Shown: piece after piece, positions 7,601-13,064 of the stretch
Position numbering within the stretch: position 1 is the stretch's first letter
How the letters are laid out: every line of letters starts with the position of its first letter
NCBI GenBank assembly: GCA_947462425.1
Contig: CANHPI010000034.1
Coordinates: 1 to 13,064 of the forward strand
DNA: 13,064 nucleotides
Reading direction: 5' to 3'
Source: Bacteroidota bacterium
GTDB taxonomy: Bacteria; Bacteroidota; Bacteroidia; B-17B0; B-17BO
Notes under the pieces: model-generated
What the model was told of the DNA's origin: nothing
Databases searched by the model: none
What the model saw: the letters and a program-made list of their open reading frames with translations, nothing else
Position numbers and translations under genes: made by a program

Positions 7601-8364
7601 TTTGATCCTGTATGATTTGGTAAAGCAATTTTATTAAACATACTATCCTTTGTCATTTGAGTAGTATTTGAAAAAGCAATAGGATTATTAATACCGAAAC
7701 AATGTGAAGTTGTTGTAAAGCTAGGATTATTAATATGTGTCATATTTGGCACAATATAAAAATCACCGTCTTTTGCAAAACTATTTTTTGCACTCGCCCA
7801 ATTGTTTCCAGTTGATGTTCCGGCAAGTGATGCTAAATCCTGTCCACCGCCTTCACCATTTCCTGTATATTCAAGACTAAAATTATTTCCATACGGAAAA
7901 CCACTTCTTATCTCTACAGAAACAGCAAAACGATTATTAACATTAACGCCACCTGGAAAAGTTACATCAATATGCCCATTTATGTTATCAGGAAAAGACC
8001 ACCAAGTGTCATTTTTACTAGTTATAAGCATTGTAGGCTTCCCACTTGCGTCCACATTATAAATTCCAATTTTTAATGGTACTCCTGATAAATAGCCAAT
8101 GCCAGGATAGGACCCATAAATTCTAATACTTGCAATTCTGCCGGGCCCCGAATAATTATATGTTTGAGCAGCTCTTTCCTCAAAACCATTTTGTAATTGA
8201 TAAGCTCCTGTACCAACTATAGTATTCTTATAGTTTACAAATCCGTTTAAATCATTTGCACATGGTGGTGCAGGAATGGGACCTGGTGTTTGAGCCAAGC
8301 CACTCGACAGCCATAAGAATGCGCTTGCCGTAATAAGTGTAATTTTTGTTTTCATTTTTATCAT
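4618..8364 (-). CDS. T9SS-exported multi-repeat surface protein (PKD plus eleven SprB-like repeats)
   Basis: The product is 1248 residues. A signal peptide ends near SGLAQ (residue 25); starting at the second Met (residue 4, base 8355) gives the more typical MKTK beginning and cannot be excluded. Residues 40-210 form a beta-rich region I cannot name. A PKD domain spans about 226-312, with WNFGDG (260-265) and HTYTAGGVYTVSL. Eleven SprB-type repeats of 74-79 residues follow (313-1159). The type A T9SS sorting domain fills 1171-1248, with VYPNPANEYV, VELVNLLGQTIY and LNGTYFIKI. T9SS exports such proteins across the outer membrane and anchors or releases them. SprB is the gliding adhesin of Flavobacterium johnsoniae; this protein is far shorter and need not be a gliding adhesin, so adhesion or matrix function is inference. 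It is a single-gene unit with its own terminator. Confidence 0.93.
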   Translation of the reverse strand: MIKMKTKITLITASAFLWLSSGLAQTPGPIPAPPCANDLNGFVNYKNTIVGTGAYQLQNGFEERAAQTYNYSGPGRIASIRIYGSYPGIGYLSGVPLKIGIYNVDASGKPTMLITSKNDTWWSFPDNINGHIDVTFPGGVNVNNRFAVSVEIRSGFPYGNNFSLEYTGNGEGGGQDLASLAGTSTGNNWASAKNSFAKDGDFYIVPNMTHINNPSFTTTSHCFGINNPIAFSNTTQMTKDSMFNKIALPNHTGSNEFYVWNFGDGTTTNLMNPTHTYTAGGVYTVSLTTTIEGWATTCTKTFTNSISVGLAVTSTSITNALCHRSNNGSFIAVGQYGAPPYSYNINGGAWQSSPNFNNLYAGSYTLNIMDANGCQNSTVVSITQPPAIVFNSILTTNASCGTATGAITTTIFGGVPLLTLQIDGGGFLPTGSFSGLTAGAHTLEVKDANGCTNSTVVTINSLTGPVLNTPNVINVSCYNGNDGSITLSSFGGTGLIQYSINGGITFQNSGNFTALNAGTYICVVKDNAGCTNYSTVTISEGPLLNITSMVIPVHCYGGNTGQINVASSGGTGIRNYSINGTNYQSGTIFSGLTAGTYTLYVKDVTSCIKTQTVTVTQPTAITSTLTSFAASCNDEEDGSIVAIAAGGSGNYVYSLDGDESFSEYGTFLNLAAGTHTVVIKDLYNCNYTSTVSITQPSKITTTVNTTNATCGTPNGSIQVLANGGSGSGYQFSIDGTNFFNTGVFSSLNSGTQYIVVKDGTGCETTVSGVIVSAGGPTITTSSSQNVSCHDGNDGVITISSVTGGTGLLQYSKDGIVFQTSNTLTGLSAGIYVVQVKDANACVSTETFVLTEPNAFLIAPSTTSVSCYGGATGSASIAASGGAGFLAYSIDGGISYQSGTTFNNLYAGIYNINVKDAANCIGSTKFTIVQPTHPISIYFGILNSSCYAASNGEIEINANGGTSPYLYSLNGTTYSSSNVFNNLAGNVIYTTYVKDANNCLATTAQFVSEPTVLNAQSIVSNVSCTGGNNGIINVNVTGGVSPYTYQWSNGAITSSNTNLNPGTYSVTILDYNGCSIVKSYTLTQPTSPLIANGVVTSASNNGSNDGSIDATTTGGTSPYSFSWSNGSTTEDITGLNPGAYSVTITDANGCTTSNTFNVGNLTGIEDIQISTSDVKVYPNPANEYVTIETKGYKIDKVELVNLLGQTIYISAVNDSVIKINTTDILNGTYFIKIYVGKNNTITKKLNISK
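4888..7428 (-). repeat. Eleven tandem SprB-like repeat units (protein-level, about 234 bp period)
   Basis: Units run at residues 313-386, 387-464, 465-542, 543-619, 620-697, 698-775, 776-853, 854-931, 932-1010, 1011-1085 and 1086-1159. Each has a first Cys followed by a Gly-rich turn, then GG with a Y-x-YSIDG-type strand, a GxFxxLxAGxY segment and a VKDxxxC close. The two Cys of a unit are about 52 residues apart (322/374, 400/451 and so on), which suggests one disulfide per unit. Units 10 and 11 form a separate subtype with WSNG in place of YSIDG, and unit 11 has lost the first Cys (SASNNG). The units have diverged in sequence and I saw no near-identical neighbours. Confidence 0.85.
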
Positions 8365-8540
8365 TTTTATTTGATTAGTTCACAAAGAAACATCAGTAAG
8401 TTTTTATACTAAATGTTTGCTATCATTCCTAGCTATGTGTTTTATCATTCAAAAAATATTTTCTTAATAGGATCTTTTAATAATTATTTTTAAATTATTT
8501 AATGAGCTATTTTTTTTGAGGATAGGATTTGAAAAAACAA

Positions 8541-8572
8541 AAAGGTGAAAACAAACGTTTGTTTTCACCTTT
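8541..8572 (-). terminator. Perfect 32-bp palindrome, probable terminator of the Hsp20 gene
   Basis: The sequence is self-complementary across 32 bp, centred on AACGTT at 8556/8557, with the arm AAAGGTGAAAACAAAC. On the minus strand it is followed by a T-rich run (complement of 8531-8540). It lies about 90 nt after the Hsp20 stop and about 177 nt before the start of the SprB-repeat gene, so it should insulate the two. The remaining bases of 8365-8661 are AT-rich and show no other gene or clear site. Confidence 0.7.
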
Positions 8573-8661
8573 AAATAAAAATGTAATTAATCACAATTTT
8601 ATCAATAAATAAATTTTATTTTTTTATTTTTAATTAATTGAAGAATGTTTTTGGTATAACT

Positions 8662-9126
8662 TTAAACTATAACAAAATTAATGGTTTCATTAATTTCTAA
8701 ATCTTCTTTTTTAGGAATGTATAAAGAAATAATTCCGTTTTTATATACTGCAGAAATATCTTCTGGAATTGTATTTTCAGGTAGTTGAAACGAACGCTTA
8801 AATCCTTTATTTAAAAATTCTTCTTTTTTAAAACTAGTAGCATCTTCAATTATTTCATTTGCTATTTCAGCATATACAGTTAACATGTTATCATTATCAA
8901 CATCAATTTCAATATCATTTTTTTCTATACCTGGTGCTAATAGCTTAAGTTCATACTCATCATCATATTCATATATATTTGCTAATACACTTGTATTTGA
9001 TTGTGAATATTTATTATTGATTTCATTATTTTCAATTAAATCATTTATTATACCATCAGTAAATAATAGTGACTTTTTAGAAAATAAATTTTGTTCTCTG
9101 TTTTGATTAATTTCTAATGTATTCAT
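8662..9126 (-). CDS. Small heat-shock protein, Hsp20/alpha-crystallin family
   Basis: The product is 154 residues, a usual length for the family. The alpha-crystallin domain covers about residues 47-138: LKLLAPGIEKNDIEIDVDND (60-79), LTVYAE (82-87), EEFLNKGFKRSFQLPE (102-117), then the A-x-Y-x-NGIISLYIPKK signature (126-140). These ATP-independent chaperones form oligomers that hold unfolding proteins in the cytoplasm. The N-terminal arm (1-46) is Asn-rich and poorly conserved, as is normal. The C-terminal IxI anchor is not obvious; INFVIV at the very end may take its place. The ATG at 9126 gives the natural start. It is a single-gene unit, with a palindromic terminator 90 nt downstream and a 634-bp gene-free region upstream. 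No CIRCE element was seen upstream. Confidence 0.92.
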   Translation of the reverse strand: MNTLEINQNREQNLFSKKSLLFTDGIINDLIENNEINNKYSQSNTSVLANIYEYDDEYELKLLAPGIEKNDIEIDVDNDNMLTVYAEIANEIIEDATSFKKEEFLNKGFKRSFQLPENTIPEDISAVYKNGIISLYIPKKEDLEINETINFVIV

Positions 9127-9196
9127 TTTTTTGATTTTTTAAATTATTAATAGAATTTATTTTAAGATTTATAATTATATAATACTCATAGTTACA

Positions 9197-9286
9197 ATGC
9201 AAACAAACAGGAAATCCATCAATTACGAAATGCTTAAAAATATTAAATTCCATGAATTATATCACCGTATTAGCCTTATGATTTAA
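9197..9286 (+). other. Possible 29-residue small ORF or sRNA body ending in a hairpin
   Basis: An ATG at 9197 opens a frame beginning MQTNRKSINYEMLKN, rich in charged residues and closed by TAA at 9284-9286 inside the loop side of the hairpin at 9272-9304. No ribosome binding site or -7 element is visible upstream. It may be chance in AT-rich DNA, or mark a short transcript whose end is the hairpin. Confidence 0.15.
9253..9264. promoter_or_regulatory. Weaker FNR/CRP-like dyad (site E)
   Basis: TGAA-TTAT-ATCA keeps the TGA-N6-TCA core and the outer A/C bases of sites A and C, with one half-site base changed. It lies about 132 nt upstream of the Hsp20 start, far for direct control, and next to the hairpin at 9272. 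Listed because the same motif recurs elsewhere. Confidence 0.25.
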
Positions 9287-9308
9287 CTCATAAATGATAA
9301 GGCTTTTT
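9272..9308 (+). terminator. Orphan terminator-like hairpin 1
   Basis: AGCCTTAT (9272-9279) pairs with ATAAGGCT (9297-9304). After a G-G mismatch the stem continues as ATTT/AAAT, and a run of five T follows (9304-9308). The U-tail is present only for plus-strand transcripts, yet no recognised plus-strand gene lies upstream since the Hsp20 gene runs the other way. Confidence 0.5.
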
Positions 9309-9386
9309 ATATTATTATTCTCTGCATAATATGTAAGTGTTTTGGTTAAATAAAATAACTTTATGTATCACTTATTTTTTTAGAAT

Positions 9387-9412
9387 CATAACTAAAAATA
9401 GTTATGTTTTTT
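9387..9412 (+). terminator. Orphan terminator-like hairpin 2
   Basis: CATAACTA (9387-9394) pairs perfectly with TAGTTATG (9399-9406) across an AAAA loop and is followed directly by six T. The stem is AT-rich and so less stable than the others. Like hairpin 1 it is oriented for a plus-strand transcript with no known gene. Confidence 0.35.
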
Positions 9413-9760
9413 CCATTCTTTGATAATGTATAAATTAGTTTTTATTGGTTATAACTTGTCCCTAACTTTATTTGTGATGGTTTATTTAATATAATTGTTG
9501 GCGCTTAATTCAATTTTTTTATTGTTTTTTTCATTGAGTGCTTAGTAATTGTTTTTTAGTAAACATGATTATTTCATTTACGGAAAATTTATCATTAAAA
9601 ATATAATCAATCATCAATAAAATTGATTGTTTACGCATTTCATAATTTATATGATAGATCGTTTTAATAGAAATCATTATATAAAATGAGCAACAGCATA
9701 ATTTTTCATATTTAAGAATACTATTTTCGAAAAAATAATCTTACAACTAAATATATAATT

Positions 9761-10720
9761 ATGGAATTATTAACTGCAGTAAAAGAAAAATACCTTTTGG
9801 AAGCTAGTCTTGAAGTTTTGCATCAAGAGAGTTTAAGTTGGTTAAATACCGTTAGCTTTTGGGAGGATGAAAATAAATTTTATAAAGATCTTTTAAATAA
9901 TAAACTTTTTCAAAATGTTAGTCAAAAGGATAAATTGAATATTAATACATTACTTGATACTATAATAGGTAATAAGTTAATCACTTTTAAAAGTGAGGTT
10001 TCATTGCACGAAAGAAACTTAGATACTATTTTAATAAGTAATATAGGTAATGATGATTACAGACGTAAGCATAAGTCGCTTTTACAAAAGTTTATTGAAT
10101 TTGATCAAGGTATGAGGGATATTAAAAAAGGAATCTTTGAATTACTTAAATTAGTGAATGCAAATTTTTTTAATACTAACGAAACTCTTCATACTATTTA
10201 TGAAAGAAGATCTGTAAGGAAGTTTAAAAATAATCCAATTAATAAATTACAAATCGAACAAGTAATTACTGCTGGAAGAATGGCTCCTTCTGCTATGAAT
10301 AAACAACCTTGGAAGTTTTATGTACTTACCAATAAAGAAAAAATTAAATTGTATTCATCCTTAATAAGCAATGTGGTTAAAAATTTACATCATTTAACTT
10401 TAAAAACTTCTATCGATAAAGATTCTGACCCTATATTTCATGGAGCTCCTGCAGTAATATTTATATCAGCTCCAAAAGATAATGAATGGTCTTCTTTGGA
10501 TATTGGTATGTGTTCTCAAAATATGATGCTTACCGCAAGGTCGTTAGGTTTTGATTCTTGTCCTATTGGTTTGGCAAAGGCTATTGATAAAACAACAATT
10601 TATGGAGAGTTAAAAATACCTGGTTCTGAAGAAATTAAATTAGCTCTTGCTTTAGGATATGCTGATGAGAAACCAGAAATCCATAAACGAAATACAAATA
10701 ACATTATCTTTTTAAACTAA
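9761..10720 (+). CDS. Nitroreductase-family flavoprotein with N-terminal helical domain
   Basis: The product is 319 residues. The C-terminal part (about 143-319) is a nitroreductase-family domain: YERRSVRKF (147-155, FMN phosphate contact), GRMAPSAMNKQPWKFYVL (172-189), HGAPAVIFISA (227-237), SLDIGMCSQNMMLTARSLGF (245-264) and LALGYADEKP (296-305). Such enzymes bind FMN and reduce nitro compounds, quinones or other acceptors with NAD(P)H. Nitroreductases are normally about 170-220 residues. The first 135 residues here form an extra, mainly alpha-helical domain with LHQESLSWLNTVSFWEDENK (20-39) and several His/Glu residues (H21, E35, E37, E79, H83, H104, E113) that could line a four-helix bundle. 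I recall similar stand-alone helical proteins in Bacteroidota but cannot name the family. It is the first gene of an operon; the next starts 1 nt after its stop. Confidence 0.88.
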   Translation: MELLTAVKEKYLLEASLEVLHQESLSWLNTVSFWEDENKFYKDLLNNKLFQNVSQKDKLNINTLLDTIIGNKLITFKSEVSLHERNLDTILISNIGNDDYRRKHKSLLQKFIEFDQGMRDIKKGIFELLKLVNANFFNTNETLHTIYERRSVRKFKNNPINKLQIEQVITAGRMAPSAMNKQPWKFYVLTNKEKIKLYSSLISNVVKNLHHLTLKTSIDKDSDPIFHGAPAVIFISAPKDNEWSSLDIGMCSQNMMLTARSLGFDSCPIGLAKAIDKTTIYGELKIPGSEEIKLALALGYADEKPEIHKRNTNNIIFLN

Positions 10721-10721
10721 T

Positions 10722-11600
10722 ATGGATTTAACACAAAAAATGGATGTTGTTAAAAACATCAGCTCTATAGAGTTCAACGAAAAATACTTTGATAAAAATA
10801 TTCCGGTTGTAATTAAAGGTTTAGCAGAAGATACAATTGCTAAAAACAGATGGTCTCTTGATTATTTTAAAAATACAATGGGAGATCAATTAATTGATAT
10901 CTATGATAATGGTAATAAAAAAAGCGCATCATCTGCTTATACTTCAGCAGATTTAAAAATGAAATTTGGTGATTATTTAGATATAATATCTAAGGATGAA
11001 CACACTGATTTGAGAATATTTTTATGTAATCTTTTTAAATATAATCCTCAACTTCGAAACGAATTCCCATGTCCTAAAATTTTTAAAGGTGTGTTAGATG
11101 GTGTAGGGTTTATGTTTTTTGGGGGTAAAGATACAACTGTTCGAATTCATTATGATGTTGATGTTTCCTGCGTTTTACATACTCATTTTGGAGGAAAAAA
11201 AAGAGTGGTTTTAGTTTCGCCAGAATATTCAAAATTACTTTACCGCTTACCACTTAATACTTATTCATTAATTGATTTAGATAATCCGGATTATCAAAAG
11301 TACCCTGGCTTAAAGTTTATTAAAGGATATGATTTTATTTTGGAACATGGTGATAGTATATTTATGCCCGCCGGTTATTGGCATTATATGACTTATTTGA
11401 ACGGCAGTTTTTCGGTAAGTTACAGAAAAGTTTCTCCTAATATAAAACAATCAATGGAAGGTTTAGTTTATCTTGGAATATTAATGCCGTTAGATAAATT
11501 GTTAAATAAAACTTTAGGTAAAACTTGGCTTGAAACGAAAAACAATATTGCCCACAAACGTGCTGATGCTATTATTAATAAATATGCTTTAGCAATTTAA
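10722..11600 (+). CDS. JmjC/cupin_8-type Fe(II)/2-oxoglutarate dioxygenase-like protein
   Basis: The product is 292 residues with the cupin_8 (JmjC-like) layout. An N-terminal KNIPVVIKGLAED segment (25-37) precedes the usual WSLDYFK (44-50). The metal-binding HxD lies in RIHYDVD (His143, Asp145) and the distal His221 in PAGYWHYM. The His-to-His spacing of 78 equals that of human FIH (His199/Asp201/His279). Lys159/Lys160 in FGGKKRVVLVSPE are candidates for the 2-oxoglutarate carboxylate contact. Family members hydroxylate protein side chains or small molecules using Fe(II), O2 and 2-oxoglutarate; the substrate here is unknown. The C-terminal region (about 240-292) is helical, as in dimeric family members. 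It is translated from an ATG 1 nt after the nitroreductase stop, so the two are almost certainly cotranscribed. Its stop is 2 nt from the convergent polymerase gene, with no terminator between. Confidence 0.88.
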   Translation: MDLTQKMDVVKNISSIEFNEKYFDKNIPVVIKGLAEDTIAKNRWSLDYFKNTMGDQLIDIYDNGNKKSASSAYTSADLKMKFGDYLDIISKDEHTDLRIFLCNLFKYNPQLRNEFPCPKIFKGVLDGVGFMFFGGKDTTVRIHYDVDVSCVLHTHFGGKKRVVLVSPEYSKLLYRLPLNTYSLIDLDNPDYQKYPGLKFIKGYDFILEHGDSIFMPAGYWHYMTYLNGSFSVSYRKVSPNIKQSMEGLVYLGILMPLDKLLNKTLGKTWLETKNNIAHKRADAIINKYALAI

Positions 11601-11602
11601 TT

Positions 11603-13064
11603 TTATAATTGCAGTTTCCGTTTTCTTTTTACCCATTTTTCAATTTCAGTCCATTTCATTGTATTTAAAATATTTGATGAGCTACACCAAGCTCTCCTTG
11701 CTATTGATAAGCCTAATGTCATATAATCAAAATTTTGAAGCGTATGGCTGTCTGTGCTAATAACTAGTTTAACTCCTTTTTCTCTTGCAATCATACTATA
11801 TTCATCATTTAAGTCCATTCTTTCTGGTTGAGCATTAATTTCAAGGGCTGTATTTGTTTGTTTAGCAATATGAATAATTTGTTTCATATCAACTTTATAG
11901 GGCTCTCTCTTACCTATCAATCTACCTGTTGGGTGTCCGATACACAATATATAAGGATTTTCGCATGCTCGAATAATTCGATTGGTATTATCATCATTAA
12001 ACCCACTATGAATAGAAGCTGTTACCCAACTTAATTGAGAAAGGATTTCATCTGAAATATCTATTTTTCCATTTGCCAAAATATCAACTTCGATTCCTGT
12101 TTTTACAAAATCTTCTCCAAGCTTTTCGTTAATTAAGGCTATTTCTTTTATCTGTTTTAAGATCTTTTTTTCATCTAATCCATTAGCTATTTTTGAAGAT
12201 TTACTATGGTCTGTTATAGCGATGTATTCATAGGAATAGTTTCTTTTTATAAATTTTGTTATATCTTCTATTGATGAAACGCCATCGCTCCATAAACTGT
12301 GCATTTGTAAATCCCCTTTTATATCTTCTATGGATACAAGTTTTGGTATTTTGTTTTCTTTAGCAAGTTCCAATTCTCCTTTATCCTCTCTCATTTCCGG
12401 AGGTATCATTTGAAATCCAAATTCAGAATAAATTTCTTCTTCTGTATTACCTGCTATTTTTATATTTTCTTTAATTTTAAAAACACCGTATTCGGATAGT
12501 TTATAACCATTTTCTTTTGCAATACTTCGTAGATGAATATTATGGTCTTTTGAGCCTGTGAAATATAATAGTGCTGAACCCCATTCTTCTTTGTCCACAA
12601 TTCTTAAATCAATCTGTTTATTATACTCTGAAATAATTATACTTGCTTTTGTATTTCCTTTTGCAATAATTTGTTTTGTTATATCTGGATTAGTAAAATG
12701 ATTAATGATTTTTTTTCTATGTATATTTTCACATGAAATTAGAATATCAATATCACCGATTGTTTCTTTTTTTCTTCTTAAACTTCCTGCAATTTCAATT
12801 TGAATGATTTCAGGAACTTGTATTAACCAATCCACAATTTTTTTTCCAACTACCATTGCATCCCATAATAACATTCTTTCCTCAACGATTTTATGTAACT
12901 TTAAACCACGTAGCATGCTTTCCGTTTTTACCTTTCCAAATCCCTTTAAATTTTGAATTCGCCCATCTTTAATTGCATTGATGAGTTCTTTTTTAGTTGA
13001 TATATTTAATTCGTTATGAATACGTTTTAAAGATTGGGGACCAAATCCTCTTATTTCCATCATC
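11603..13064 (-). CDS. polX: DNA polymerase/3'-5' exonuclease PolX, partial (N-terminus beyond right edge)
   Basis: The 486 or so residues seen cover most of a bacterial PolX (usually about 570). Helix-hairpin-helix motifs IRGFGPQSLKRIHNEL (4-19) and LKGFGKVKTESML (39-51) lead into the nucleotidyltransferase palm with GSLRRKKETIGDIDIL (93-108; catalytic Asp104 and Asp106) and the third Asp152 in IDLRIV. The C-terminal PHP domain has DLQMHSLWSDG (251-261), ITDHS (283-287), IEVDIL (324-329), SIHSGF (350-355), GHPTGRL (376-382), EINAQ (408-412) and STDSH (436-440). PolX fills short gaps in base-excision repair, and the PHP domain gives Mn-dependent 3'-5' exonuclease activity. The Met at 13063 is unlikely to be the true start: the family has about 85 further N-terminal residues and the frame stays open to the edge. 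No frameshift or lost catalytic residue is seen. Confidence 0.94.
   Translation of the reverse strand, partial: MMEIRGFGPQSLKRIHNELNISTKKELINAIKDGRIQNLKGFGKVKTESMLRGLKLHKIVEERMLLWDAMVVGKKIVDWLIQVPEIIQIEIAGSLRRKKETIGDIDILISCENIHRKKIINHFTNPDITKQIIAKGNTKASIIISEYNKQIDLRIVDKEEWGSALLYFTGSKDHNIHLRSIAKENGYKLSEYGVFKIKENIKIAGNTEEEIYSEFGFQMIPPEMREDKGELELAKENKIPKLVSIEDIKGDLQMHSLWSDGVSSIEDITKFIKRNYSYEYIAITDHSKSSKIANGLDEKKILKQIKEIALINEKLGEDFVKTGIEVDILANGKIDISDEILSQLSWVTASIHSGFNDDNTNRIIRACENPYILCIGHPTGRLIGKREPYKVDMKQIIHIAKQTNTALEINAQPERMDLNDEYSMIAREKGVKLVISTDSHTLQNFDYMTLGLSIARRAWCSSSNILNTMKWTEIEKWVKRKRKLQL

Larger units (their letters stand above)
9127..9760. other. 634-bp region without a convincing gene
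   Basis: This is the divergent region between the Hsp20 gene and the nitroreductase operon. It holds a TGA-N6-TCA dyad (9253-9264), two plus-strand terminator-like hairpins (9272-9308 and 9387-9412), a 29-codon open frame (9197-9286) and a short palindrome, ATCAAT-AAA-ATTGAT, around 9615-9630. I found no exact TAnnTTTG promoter for either flanking gene and no long open frame on either strand. The rest is very AT-rich. Confidence 0.6.

Noticed and set aside
5919..8062. Open frames inside the SprB-repeat gene (5919-6101 minus, 7802-8062 plus)
   Set aside because: They overlap a clearly coding 1248-residue frame and have no domain or start signal of their own.
8433..8444. TGTG-TTTT-ATCA upstream of the SprB-repeat gene as a further Crp/Fnr site
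   Set aside because: The left half-site lacks TGA, so symmetry is poor; a nearby TGA-TTAGT-TCA (about 8372-8382) has the wrong spacing of five.
9610..9635. ATCAAT-AAA-ATTGAT palindrome upstream of the nitroreductase as an operator
   Set aside because: Spacing and half-sites differ from the recurrent dyad, the bases are nearly all A/T, and no second copy was found, so it cannot be told from chance.
12290..12315. Loss of the first PHP histidine in PolX (DLQMH instead of DLHMH)
   Set aside because: As I recall, DLQxHS is the form found in well-studied bacterial PolX proteins such as that of Thermus thermophilus; the other metal ligands are present, so this is family-typical and not a defect.

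Overview
The window is strongly AT-rich. It carries a protein with a type IX secretion (T9SS) C-terminal sorting domain and SprB-type repeats, its genes mostly lack a Shine-Dalgarno sequence, and one promoter has a TAnnTTTG -7 element. Together these point to the phylum Bacteroidota, probably a free-living or uncultured lineage; I cannot place it more finely. I see no rRNA, tRNA, CRISPR array, complete transposon or phage gene.

Layout. 1-606 (minus) is the N-terminal part of a protein opening with a CheB methylesterase domain; it runs off the left edge. 816-1487 (plus) is a seven-helix membrane protein resembling DUF6629. 1583-2251 (plus) is a triple-BON-domain protein. A bidirectional terminator separates it from 2318-3190 (minus), an unrecognised exported protein. 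Two CBS-domain genes follow on the minus strand: an 80-residue half-module (3385-3627) and its full-length relative (3838-4359), with a 12-bp inverted repeat between them. 4618-8364 (minus) is a 1248-residue T9SS-exported protein with a PKD domain and eleven SprB-like repeats. 8662-9126 (minus) is a small heat-shock protein. After a 634-bp stretch without a convincing gene, 9761-10720 and 10722-11600 (plus, 1 nt apart) form a two-gene operon: a helical-domain/nitroreductase fusion and a JmjC-type cupin. DNA polymerase X (minus) fills the right end and is cut by the window edge at its N-terminus.

How the genes may work together. BON, CBS, Hsp20, nitroreductase and a CheB-type signalling protein in one neighbourhood look like a stress or redox-response island. 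The most interesting signal lies outside the genes: near-identical dyads of the form TGA-N6-TCA, three of them exactly TGAT-N4-ATCA (the core of an FNR/CRP-family operator), sit in the upstream regions of the CheB/DUF6629 pair, the BON gene, the exported-protein gene and the CBS gene, with a weaker one on the hsp20 side. This suggests a shared Crp/Fnr-type regulator, possibly responding to oxygen or redox state. Other points of note are the fusion architecture and cupin partner of the nitroreductase, the decayed CBS duplicate, and two plus-strand terminator-like hairpins in the 634-bp gap with no gene to terminate.
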